The notes under the pieces were generated by a model. The model did not search any database. It was not told the origin of the DNA and saw nothing but the letters and a program-made list of their open reading frames with translations. From Nephromyces sp. MM_2019 (taxonomy: Eukaryota; Apicomplexa; Aconoidasida; Nephromycida), in NCBI GenBank assembly GCA_015657535.1, contig JADHZB010001376.1, positions 20,371 through 84,370 on the forward strand: DNA of 64,000 bases, read 5' to 3'. Within the stretch, counting starts at the first letter, position 1; every line of letters begins with the position of its first letter. Of this stretch, positions 31,104-43,000 are shown in pieces. The translations under genes and the position numbers were made by a program.

Positions 31104-34100
31104 ATGGAGCCCCCCTCCGTCGTCACACTCTGTCCCCGGTTTTACCTTCCAAACTTCGCAAGTTTAGCCGTTTCAACGGATACTTTGGCAGATCAATCTC
31201 GTGTAGAAGATGACTGTATCGAGATATATAAGGAGCTTGCGCTCCCTGGATTTTTTGAGGAAAACAGCCATTTTTTGAGCAATCCGCTAGACGTTCCGCT
31301 GCCGCGCCTAAACAAGGCTTGCCACGTTGTTTGGCTGGAGAAGTTGCTGAAAAAATTCTTTGATAAGCGACATCTCGTCGATTCTATGGAATCTTCAAAA
31401 AACTGGACCCTCTATTGGATTTCTCACTCTTTAGATATGCTTGATGCATATCAAGATAAGATATACTACAAGAAGATGTTAGTAGTAAAGCTTTTGGGGC
31501 TATAAAGCAACCATCAACATTGGTACAAGCAATTAATACTAATAAAGCTTTAACCTATTCTATATAATGAGTATATATTTGATTTTGACTACTTTTTGCT
31601 TGTTTTGGAGGGATATTTTGGTTTATAAGGATGCTTAATTGCTTTAGAAACAGTGTAGGTTTTTTTGTATGTATGTGTTTTAGTGTAGTTTTGCAAACTC
31701 GCTGTTGATTTCTTCAACTTTTATTCTTATAAATCCTCCTTGAACAATTCCATGTTTTAACAAATCATCTACAACTTTTTTTTGTGGTCTTGGAACGACT
31801 CTGATAGGTTTGATACTGCCAATCTTTGCGAGTTTTTGTTGGTGGTAAAAAGTGTGTGTGTCTACTATGTAGATATACGCATATAGCTGTTTTTGGTTTG
31901 GAGTATGTATGGGAGCATTGATTATTTTTAGTGTATGCGATGCGCTTTTATAGTGTGTATGCAATCTAATTTTGGATTCTTTAGTATTAACAGGAAAATC
32001 TTTTTTCTTTGCGGTTTTTGTGGGTTGTGTGCGAAATTTGTTCCTATTTTGGGTTGTTTTGGCTTGTGTGCGAAAGTTTCCCTTTATTGATATCTATTGG
32101 CTTCTGTGTGAAGGCAGTAAGTACATTTACTTACTCATTTTTTTCTGTACTCCCTTGCGTTAGTGTGTGTGGCATGGAGAGCTTCTCATTCCACTTACTT
32201 TCTGCCTGCAACACTACTCTCTTCTTACTAGCCATAAAGCAGCTCCTCTCCAAGCATCCACAGCAGATCTTCAGTAGCCTTTTTAGCAGGACGTCTACAG
32301 TATAAGAAACTGGCTCATGCTTCTTGCTCCCCATTTTTTTTACTCCCTGTGTGTATGCGAATGCTCGCTACCACGTGGCTTTTTTCTTGCATCTTTTTCA
32401 TCGTCAGAATGAAACATTGGGGTTTTTGGTTTCAGCTTTTTCGCTGCTTTTATGTTCTTTAGTAGTCTTTATTGGCATCTTTTATTCTAACCTTTTTGCT
32501 GCTTTCATTCACTGAAGCTTTCGTTTTTTTTGGAGGTTTTTTCTCCCTTCTTCATCTGTGTGTTCAATTTCTGTATTTATGAGATATTCATCAAATTTAC
32601 GCTTTTTTTGGCGTCTGCTCCCTCTTCTTCATCTTTTGTTTTGCGTCTTCGAATCAAATTTTCTTCAGGATCATTGAATTCATCAAATCTACCTTTGACT
32701 GCGTGTGTGGAGGCTTCGGCGGTGGGCCAGGGCAGCTGGCCCACCTTGCATCGAATTATGCGGCTGTCATGTGTCTGATTGTAACGGGTGATCGTGAAGC
32801 ATTGGAGCTCATTGATAGGTGCTGTAAGAAAAGTATGTGTGTGATTGCGTGTAGTTGTGGATGTGTGTGGGGGTATTATTTTGTGTATATCTGTGCATGT
32901 GTGCGTGTGCATATTTGTGTGTGGATGATATGTGCTTCTTTTGTGTGCTTTTTGCTCATGATGTGTGCATCTTGTGTGTGTGCGAAGCATTTTTAAGTGC
33001 TGCTTTGCCTCTGCCGTTTTATCCTTCTGCCATGCTTGGTGTGCGGTGAAGCTTCTTGGTTTGCTCTGTCATTATATCTTGAAGATTTCCCACTTTCTTC
33101 TTATTGTGTATGTGTGTCGAAACATTTTGTCTTTAGGCAAAGAATGTATGACTTTATCTACTCCTTAAAGGATGCTAAAACTGGTGGTTTCAGGATGCAT
33201 ATTGATGGTGAAGTGGACATGAGGTTAATCGTTACGATGTGTGTGTGAGCTTGGTGGCCACAATGCGTGCGTGTGATCTTGGCGGCCAGAGTGTATACAT
33301 TCGAGCTTAGTTATTGCAGTGTGTGTGTGCGTAAGGTTTGCCTTTAGGTTTAGCGCCGCGAAATATTATTTGCAGCTATGCAGATTTTATGTTAGCAGGA
33401 TTGCTCTCAAGCATATGCCGGTGTGTGCGTGCAAATGTTAAAGATTTAAAGAGCATGACGAAGCATTTTTATGCTCCAACTTGCGAATCTCAAATAAGCG
33501 TAGGTGTACACATACATAAAGTTACGCATTGCTTTGCACACACTTGAATTCACAAGTTCCTCTATCCTTAATCTTAAAAACGCTTTTTTATATGAAAATG
33601 AATCTTGTTCCCACGAAATTACAACTACACATACTAAAACAAAGAAAATACACGCACATACACACACACATCTTCACTCCGAAAAAAGCACACGCAAAAA
33701 CATCCACCCTCCCTAACTTGTACATATAAACACATCTAACGCGCCTATCATGCGCCAAAGTTTGTGTGCGTATGCACACGCACATTTTAATCTTCATAGC
33801 TGCATTCATACACACACACGCCCAAGCCTCTTTTTTGAATCCTTTAGAGGTGCGTACTTGGCAGTTTCAGTTGCTTCAATTCTTCACATCGTAACGGAGG
33901 AGCTTTTTGATGGACTGGAAGATTACGTGAGGAGGTGCTGGCAGTTTTCAGATATTCTTGATGCTTTTTCCGCTTCATAAACGTCAAATTTCAGCGTTTT
34001 GCTAGTGTTTTGTATGAAGGGATCAGTCTTTGCTTTGCTTGGAGTTTTTGATCATCGTTTTCTTAGTATAACCCATGCACACACAATTTTGAGTACTTTG

Positions 34101-37100
34101 ATATTTGAAGATTCAGGGGTTTTATAGCGCAGATATCTTCTGTTGGAACTATTTTTGTTTGTGAGATGCGTGTGTTTGTGTTGAAATTAGGCGCTTGTTA
34201 GAGTATTGGCAATGGTGATTATGTTGGGTGTGTTGTGTGTGCTGTGGTGTGTCTTGTGGTGTGTGTGTTGTGCTGTGGTGTGTCTTGTGGTGTGTGTTGT
34301 GGTGTGTGTGTTGTGTTGTGGTGTGTTATATATCCTATGCTGTGGTGTGCATTTTGTGTGTTGTAGTGTGTGTGTATTATGCTGTGCTATGTATACTGTG
34401 TTGTGCTGTGTTATGTATACTGTGTTGCAGTGTGCATTTTGTGTGTTGAGATATTTATTGCGTGTGATACTGTGCGTATTTTCGCATGTGTATTGTGTGT
34501 ATATGGTATATATGCTGTGTTTTCTGTATGCAGCTAAAGTTTTTATGTATAACGCATTCTCCTGTCTACCTTTCCGTGAGTGTGTGTCTGGCAGAATTTT
34601 ATGCTTTGTGCATGGTTTAAATTTGATCATCTAGTGCACCTGTGTGTGTCTGTGAGTGTGTGTGCCTCTATTTCATCATCATTACCTACACTATCTATAA
34701 ATGTATTCTCTCTGGATACATCGTGTTATTCCACTGCTTTCGTAGCCGCCAGACGTATGAAGGAGGTATAGCCGGAGAGTCTGACGTTGAAGCCCACGGA
34801 GGGTATACATACTGCGGTATATATGTCTTTATTTTTGCACATACACACACAAACACGTACGGATGTACACAAATATGCACAAATCTCGCCTCTCATATCC
34901 ACACACACCAATTTGCGTATACGATGATAATAATGAAGATGAATGCTTCTTCTTTTCCACGAACAAGCTATTCGATTAATATGTAGAAACATCCAAAAAT
35001 TTACCATAAACTTGAAATATCTTTATGTTTGCTGATTTCGGTGTGTTATACTGTTTTTTGTGCTTATGGCGTGTTTGCTATCACGAATACACGCACACAC
35101 ACAATGGTAGTAACTTTGTAAGAAAGCATCTGTTTTTGCTTTTTCTATCACAAACACATGCACACACTGCAAGGAGGAAAATTTTATCATTTTTGATGAA
35201 AATGTATAATGTTTTTCAAATTTTATGGGTTTAATATACTGATAGTGCTTCACTAACGGATTTTTCTCTTAAAGTTCGTCTCTTGGTTGTCAAATCCCTC
35301 TATTCTAGGCTCTTTTAGCTGTGTGTGTGGTTACAAGAAACACATGTGTGTGAGGTCCAGAGGAAATGCTATATTTTGTCTGTGAAAATCGTAGGAATTA
35401 CTCTATATTGTGTGTTAAATGTATTTTTTATGTGTGTGTGTAATGCAAGCGACACACACCCCATTATATGTGTGTAATGAGCACGGAAGATCTTGTATTT
35501 TCTGTTTTTGGAGCTACCATTACCTGTTTTTGGATTTCAGCTATATCTATCTCTGCTGGTGTTCTCTGGGAATAATGTGCTTATTAAAGTGGCGTGCTGC
35601 TTGATGAACACACTGGCTCATGATGTTCTTTCCATGCACATCTACATACTACTCTGTTGAGATATTTTTGCTTGAAATCGCAGAAAGCAATGAAAATCTT
35701 GGTGCATTTTTCAGGTTTTGTTGCCCTCTGCATACTTGGAAAAGCAGAAAAATTGGATTTGTCAGCACTACTAGTGGGTTTATGTAGTTATTACCTTGTG
35801 TGTTTGCTTTTCCATGCTCTGATAACAGCTTTTTCTATGCTTATATGCAACGTTTTGGCTGTTTTGAGGCATTTTAAGGTGTGTGTTTGGCGTAATTCTG
35901 CGCAACTGTAGGAATTTCCCTTTTATTTGCTGATTTACATATTTTCCCATCAATTTTTCAACATGTGTGCGTATGCTAGCTTGGGATAAATGCTTGCTTG
36001 TAAGAGTGTTGTTCTGAGTACATTGCCTACTCGTTTAAGCCTAATATGCTACTCTGTGTGTTTTTGTATGCATTTTATTTTTTTTACTGTACACTACAAT
36101 CTCAAGGCACTGATGAAGATAGCTATATATGCGTAGAGTAGTCTTTTAGATATACGTGCAGATAGTTGTGGATATATACAACTACAAATATATGGGTTGA
36201 TGCAGAGTTATGTATATATAAAAATGTGTGGATATGTCTATATATATATCTCTCTCTATCTCATATATCTCTCTCTTTATCCATACTACCAAAAGCTGGC
36301 TTAGATGTTCCTCTTTGGTTTATCTTCCAATTTCCACCTCTTTCTCCCTTATGTGTGTGTACTGCTACATTCAGAAGTGGGTGGCTTTCAGGCAGATGGG
36401 GAATGAGGGAGGTTTTCAAGGGCGAAGCAACAAACTAGTTGACGCATGCTACTCCTTTTGGGTGGTAATTGCTGAATGCAATAAGAAAATTGATGTTAAT
36501 TTACCACCGTATATTTGTGTGTTATGCTGCTTAAATTATACACTCAGTGCACTGTGTGTGTTGTCTCTGCTTCTATTCTTCATAATGTAGACTTTTCTAT
36601 GTTTTGATAATCTCATTGTTTGTGTGTTATGAGTAGCTTTTTGTAGTATATTTTACCCCAAAATATGTGTGCGAACTTTGCATGAGGCCTCCTGTAATTA
36701 GGTTTCACGGGTGCTATACTTTTATAGATCATTTTGCTGCTCCAGAGTCTACCAAAGGCCTTAATTAGTGGTACATGTCGTGTGTGTTCGCGACTTTACT
36801 CAGATTCCCTTTGTAAATTTTCATTTTTAAGCAGTTATGTCATTTAGTTTTAGTAAAATAACAGTTTGAGGTGTATTTGCTCATTGTATCGCTTGTGTTT
36901 TGCTTCTAATTTTATGCATACCTTTGGTTCTCTTGGTAGAGAGCCCCTTTTAGTATAGTCATTAGAGCTTCTTCAGTGTTTTTTATCACCTTTAGTGAAG
37001 TCATTACGGCTTTTTTAGTGGCTTTTTCCTCGTTTTCTTCGATGCAAACATATCTTCTCAAAAAGGTTTCTTTTGCTCCTTTAAAAGAGTCTTCAAGCGT

Positions 37101-40090
37101 TTTCTTTTCTATGATTTTGTGCACTGCTAGATTGGTGAATTCGCTCCTTCTTCTACCCCACATAATTGAGGCTGTTTCACTGCAGGGTGGAGTGTTTGCA
37201 GCGCTTCGAGAGGCCCTTTTTAAGGCTAAAAAACCGTTTCCTATAAATCATCAGTGGTTTGCAGAGAAGAATCTTCAGATGTATTTACTTTGCTGCTGTC
37301 AAGTCAAAAATGGAGGTTTCAGAGATAAACCTGGAGTGTAGGTCTTTGCTTTGTTTGACTAGAGAAAATGCCGGCTTTTTCTCGCATTTATCTTCAACTA
37401 GCTGTGCCACACACAAATCTTCACATTCACGAAGCTCAAATATCGTTTTTACCTTCAATCATTTAGTTCAATACTGATAGGAGATAGCTGGAATGATATC
37501 GAGTACGCCTATTCCATATCGTCTTCATTATGCTTTCCTTGTGTGTGCGATGCTTCATATGTGTGTACTAGAAATTCCACCAATCCAGCACACTAATGAC
37601 TTCTTATACGAAAAAAATAGCAAGTTCATGGCAAAAAAAGCCATGTTTACTGATATACCAGGCCATGTGTGTGTGTATAGTTCCCACCGTATATGGCTAA
37701 TTAAAAGTGCTGTTTGCGACACATAGTGTGTGCTTTGAGAACCTCTGCACTCTAGATGTAGCATAAACCAGAAACTTTCCTTCATTTTTGTTTTTTAGCC
37801 GAAGTATTTGCTTAATTTATGCTTTAAAACCAGTGAATTTTTCCTGCTTCATGCATTTTTTTTTTTTATTTTGTCGAAATCTATATTTTTTATCATTGGA
37901 CAATCTTTTACGCTTCCTGGAACCATCTTGGATGATTTTTCCTTGAAAATATCGATTTTTTCCTCACTCTTTTCGTGGAACACACAGCTTTGATTATTTT
38001 TCCCCCCAATTTGTTTTGTATATTTTTTCGTTACTTTTTTTCGCAACACACATCCTCCTTGAGTTTTCCTTGTAAATCGCTGCGTAGTTTTATTTCTTGC
38101 TCTTTCGACGGCGTATCCATTTAAAATTTTTCTCGCTGGTCAAGCTGCTATAAGTCTGTGCCTTGTATTTAAGACAATCTTCAAATCCGCATCACTGTAA
38201 TGTCCGAAATATACACCCTTCTTGCTTCACTTTCAATCGGTTAATATAGCAAGTTCGGCATCATGGCCTCCACCTGCTATTTCAGCAGGATAATTTTATC
38301 TCTACTTTCACTGTTTAATTTCTTTTTGGTCACTCTTTGAGGATAGTAATTCCCTGCTTGTTGAATTTCTACCTAGTCTTAACCTAGAAAATCACCTTCT
38401 CCAGAATATTTAGCTTCAAAAAGTTGACCGATTCGCGTTTAAATGAATAATTAGTGAGCAAATTTTTATCATCAATTAGTGATTTTCAAAAGTAGCAGCC
38501 TGTTGCCCAGGCCTTGTTAGTTTCATGGTGTTTTTTGCTAGCTTTAGTTTGCTTTTTTTCGTGCGATTATGTGCTGCTCTTTTTTACGTATATTTTCCTT
38601 TTTGAAATTGATTCTTTTGATGTATTTTTTTCTCTTGTTTAAAGTTGGGAATGAGAGGCTCCTGAAGTCTATATTGTTATATATATTCATCTTGTTTTTA
38701 TTCATTTTACTGCATTCTAAAGTTTTACTGTTATTCAGGTATACTAGCGAGCCTCAGTATATTTTTTAACTTTCTATTCAGAGTACCCCATCTTTGTGAA
38801 AATTACTCATTATTTGCACGGTGGCTTTATGCGTTGAGCATGCTTTTTATATTGTAGCGCACATGCTAACCTCTGCAGACTTGAAATTAGTATGAAAAAA
38901 AGTGCGAGATGAAGCCCTTTTGATTGGTTTTAATTCAACTTTTTTTTGCGACCCATGATTCCCAACACTATTGTAGGCACCCAGATCCCTATCACACCTG
39001 CTACTCGCTTTCGGGGCTGTCCTTAGCTGAACGCCTCATTTCGGAAGGTAGTTCTAGTTTTTACTCTCTTTGATTATCCTTCAGTGGATGTTTATAATTA
39101 ATTTATGTTCGGCTTATAGGCCGTGCTTGTGTTTTGCATCCTTTGCAGCTCGCTAGTTTGTCAATGCATGAGAGCTTTAATAAACTGGCCTTCACACAAG
39201 TTTTTGGAAATATTACAACCCGTGGCATTTTATATACTTTTCTAGTAATGGACCCGTAAGTGCCGGACTGCTTAGCTATGTGCTTTATCATCCCACGACA
39301 AATCATCAAGTTCGCTAAGATATGGCGCGCTTATTAGACACTATTTTAGATGCTAGGCAATGCATGTGAAAAGTCTGGTATTATTTTTATCATTTTTCAG
39401 CTCCACATGTGCTGCTCATGCTTAATAGCTTTCAGCGTTACTCTTTTAATCCCCCCCCGCACTAATTTTTATAATTGCATCTTTTCTAGGCTAACCTATA
39501 TAATTGACGATTTATTATGGTTTTTTCGTAGGAGCTTTACATTTCTTCATCATGTGTAAACTTGCAGTATCAACCTGCGCTTATAAGTACGCTTTAGATT
39601 GTTTGAATGGGGATCTGCCCTATAGGCTAGGTCCTTTGCTGTAGCTTTTACAGATGCAGAAGAAGTTCACGTTGTTCACGACTTAAGCTCGGTGACTTAA
39701 TCACTTTTTTACACTACGCGGCGCTTAATGCATACCCTGCTAAATTAATGCAAAACGTTTACATACTCTGCAGCTGCTGCTGGCTTTTCCCCGGAGCCCA
39801 CAAGCGCATCTCAAAATCTACCACCAGCACAATTGCCCTGCACTCTTCCTGAAGATTCGGTTGGCGGAAATTCCAATTTTGCCAGGGTAGAAACACAAAA
39901 TGTAGCGGCGGAAGCAACATCTTCGCTAAGTACTGAAGAAATTAGAATGCTGGACCTCCTCCCAGTCAGCTCTCTGTACTACAACGTGAGGGAACTCAGG
40001 CTAAAAAATGCCAGAGAATATTTCAAAAGCCTTCCTTTTATTGAGAAAAAATTGTGCACCCGTGGGACGGAGGGTCATGGAGTATCTTAG
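31104..40090 (+). CDS. Protein farnesyltransferase beta subunit, ten exons, 485 aa
   Basis: Zinc subunit of protein farnesyltransferase, which transfers farnesyl to the cysteine of C-terminal CaaX motifs and works with an alpha subunit not in this window. Exons: 31104-31477, 32669-32818, 33137-33223, 33848-33934, 34746-34816, 35715-35773, 36375-36464, 37186-37337, 38977-39047, 39774-40090; phases join throughout. Zinc ligands are Asp299 and Cys301 (LVDACYSFW) and His363 (DPYHTCYSLSG). Arg204 (DGEVDMR) matches the arginine near the CaaX carboxylate, and Trp101 and Trp105 (NWTLYW) match the lipid-pocket tryptophans that distinguish FTase from GGTase-I. CGGFGGGPGQ and EAHGGYTYCG are the usual repeat motifs. 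The last exon adds an unusual Ser/Pro/Ala-rich insert (about 382-440) before the final helix. Introns are 0.3-1.6 kb. Start chosen as the Met just ahead of the first conserved block; an upstream exon is not excluded. Confidence 0.96.
31680..31832 (-). CDS. Candidate antisense terminal exon inside FTase-beta intron 1
   Basis: On the - strand an open frame ends at a stop codon at 31682-31680 and has a mixed, protein-like composition (for example VVDDLLKHGIVQGGFIRIKV). Unlike most antisense frames here, it does not lie opposite a pure T-run. A second - strand segment at about 32324-32201 reads YTVDVLLKRLLKICCGCLER and ends at a perfect GTAAGT donor (32200-32195), also inside FTase intron 1. A direct join of the two does not keep phase unless an extra exon or another splice site is used. 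I recognise no family. It could be a nested antisense gene or chance. Confidence 0.25.
   Translation of the reverse strand, partial: LAKIGSIKPIRVVPRPQKKVVDDLLKHGIVQGGFIRIKVEEINSEFAKLH
34206..34450 (+). repeat. TG-rich repeat (TGTGTTGTGCTGTGGTG-like) in FTase-beta intron 4
   Basis: Degenerate TGTG and GTTGTG/GCTGTG units in the intron 33935-34745. They give Cys/Val-rich frames on + and Thr/His-rich frames on -, which are not genes. Confidence 0.85.
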
Positions 40091-43000
40091 ATCAACCTTA
40101 GCTGTGTTCGCATCTACAAGGTCACTTCTTTGTTGGAGCTTCCTGAGCAAAGTGAATTAAGGCTGCGAGTAAAATTTTTATTTGGTATGTAGGGCGCTAT
40201 TAATCCCTTTTGCAATGGCTATCGTTGCTTTTGGAAATCGTAAGGCGTGCTTGTACTTGCACAGTGTTGCCCTAATTTCAGAGGAAGCCTGATGGCGCGT
40301 CTATTTTATAATATAACTACTAGCCTCTAAATATCATGACACCTGTCATCATTGTGAACCCCATGTTGTCTCAGTTACTTAAGACTTAAATTTTTGCAAT
40401 GTGCCACTCCATCTGAGTCGTCAATTTTCTGGCGGTAATGTAGTTCATTGGCGACGCATCCTTACCTGAACCTTTTGTGGCTTGCTGCCTCGATTTCATT
40501 GATTAGATATTTGTTTACACTTATATAATATTCTCTAAATAAATTTCGTTACAACCACTTCTACTGTTTTACCTCGTTCTTACTTTGAGGCTCAAACGAA
40601 GAAGTTCAGTCTCTTTGGTAACCTAGCTTTCACTGGTGACTTAAGCAGTCCATGAATTTCTAGACGTGTGTAAATTCAAGGCTACTAACGTGCCCGACCA
40701 CTGATTTGCAAGTCACTATGTTAATCAAACCTTTTGTATACACGTGCTGCGTAACTCAGTTTTCTAGCTGACACTGCTCTGCTTTCTGCATGAATAAATA
40801 CTTAACCCTTTGGAGTCCTGATATCGATGGGAAAACCGCATGGCTGTATTCAATATTGCCTTTTTTAGAAGCTGCTAGACTTTGCTGAGCACCTTTATGC
40901 GATAAATACATAATGCGCTCGTGGCGCTGTAGACGAATTTTAGGGCCCACGAATGTCAGTCTTTATGCGCGCTTACAAATTTTAGTCCATTATATGCTCA
41001 TACAAGGGTGTTCTGCTGTTTATTGAATGCTTTGGAATTGATGCAGCTAGGGGTCTATTGTCTGCTAAATTTAATTTTTATTTATAACTGGTAGAACAGC
41101 TACCTTCATATTAACAGACGGGCAACGTCCACAAATCTCGCGTTATTGATTCATGCTGCGTGAGATGTAAATAAGTTTTTCCAGGGCTGGACCACAATCG
41201 GTATTGTGAAGTGTTTTCCACAATTAGCATTATCAAGCCTCTTAGCTTTTAACTGCAAAGTTCATCACTTTGTGCCCAACGTAAAATTCCACTTTTCACA
41301 TACCCACATTATAGATTCCCTGTAAACCCCATCTCAATGTTACAACCGTCAGCTTTCACTCTTATCTCTGTACGTGCGACTGTGTTGGACTGAAGGATGT
41401 GCTTAACTTAATTGTACCACTTATTTTCTTGTGGTTTGCTACTTTATTTTGATAGTGAAGGAAGGAAGCATATGATCTAAAGGCTCAAGAAGCCAATGCT
41501 TGTATCCGTTGGAAACCCAAAACTTGCTGGCGCGCACTAAATCCGTAGGCTAGCGGGCGTAACACAGGTGCACGATATATTCCCTCAACCCACACTATAG
41601 TGCCTGACATGCGAAGGGTGAACTCTTCAACTTCCTTAGTGAGCATGGCTGCATTGCTAGCTCATGTGTGTTTTACCTAAACCTTACTGCTTAAGCGTGC
41701 TTAGTAATCCCACACCCTACTGCTGTGCATTAGCTCCCTCACACGCTTCTGCCGAAAGGTGCGTAGCGGAGAAACAAGCGGTTTAATTTTTTCCTTCGCA
41801 TTCTCCCAAGAGCGGACAGTGCTTACCCTCTTATTGAGATTTCTTATGTTTTATCGTTTCCCCGGTAATCATAAAAAGAGGCTACTGGGAATCTGGGAAC
41901 GCTCTGTTGATGCAGCTCTTTGATAGTTTCCTAATTAGTCATAGATACAAAAGGGCCTGCCAACGGCCTCAGAAAACGATTATGGGTGAGCAAATTGTAT
42001 GGCAAGCTCCGATACAACAATAATTCTTGCCATCTGTTCGTAGGCGTTGATCTATCTTAATGGAGATAATCACCAAATCTTTGGAGCAACCTGCAATGTC
42101 AATATCCTGCATGATGAACCGTACGCGTAGATCCACGGAATGCCATGACGAGCGTCAGGTGGAGCATCAGTACGATATTCATGGTTAACATGCAATGTAT
42201 CTTCAGAGGTAGTACGAACTATTCCCAAAGTCCTCACATATAAGCAGGCGCATTGTTAGGCATACTTTATTCTTCATATCTGAGGCGCATTTGCACGGGT
42301 GAATGATACCCAAAACACGGCATTACCTCAGAATGCGTGCTAAAAAGTATGCCTTATCTTCGAATGGCCTATAGACGTAGCTGCAAACAAAATTAGGTAG
42401 GTTAGCATGCATCACCCAAAGGCCTCAGGCTACTCTTATTACCTCAGGAGTTTATTTCTCCTCACAGCTCTTTCGAAATCAAGTTTCTTGTTGTGAACAC
42501 GGGAACTCTGCAAGCGCAATAGTCAGTAAACTGCTATCTTTTTTAGGTTGTTTGGTTTCCAAGTTTTTTCTAATCTAGCAGCGTTAACATGTACAGCTGA
42601 CGTGTTGCATGACGCTTATTCAACGCTATACTTCTTCTCGGGCATCAGATATGTTGAGTGGAGAAAATATTGAATTATTTAACGTTACATCGGAGCTGTG
42701 ACGGAAGCTCCAAGTCGTGTACTTGATACAAATTCTTAATGGCTGAAGGGTATAATGGACATCAGAAGTTCTTCTAGACCTTATTACATCCTAGCTGATT
42801 TTCACACTACTGCCTATGCTTCTAATACTAATGCAATCCTCCAGCAGCAAACCTTGTTAGTTCGCCTGCATTGCTTAGTAGAAAAGATTCTCAGAAAAAT
42901 GATACTATCATGCTCCCCAAATTGTATTAGTTTGCACTCAATCATGAAGGTGTTTTAGGAAACCTTTCCCACCTGTTAGCTTGAAATTGCTATCAGCAAT

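Noticed and set aside
31972..32305. Plus-strand open frames in FTase intron 1 as an extra FTase exon
   Set aside because: Exons 1 and 2 join directly in phase, and the family has no room for an insert at that point.
33934..33943. Later donor for FTase exon 4 (after the codons for RRCW)
   Set aside because: Using the GTGCTG donor at 33935 gives the same length as other FTase-beta proteins between the flanking motifs; the later site adds residues.
34187..34634. Open frames of about 140 codons on both strands in FTase intron 4
   Set aside because: Low-complexity TG repeat; composition is only Cys/Val or Thr/His.
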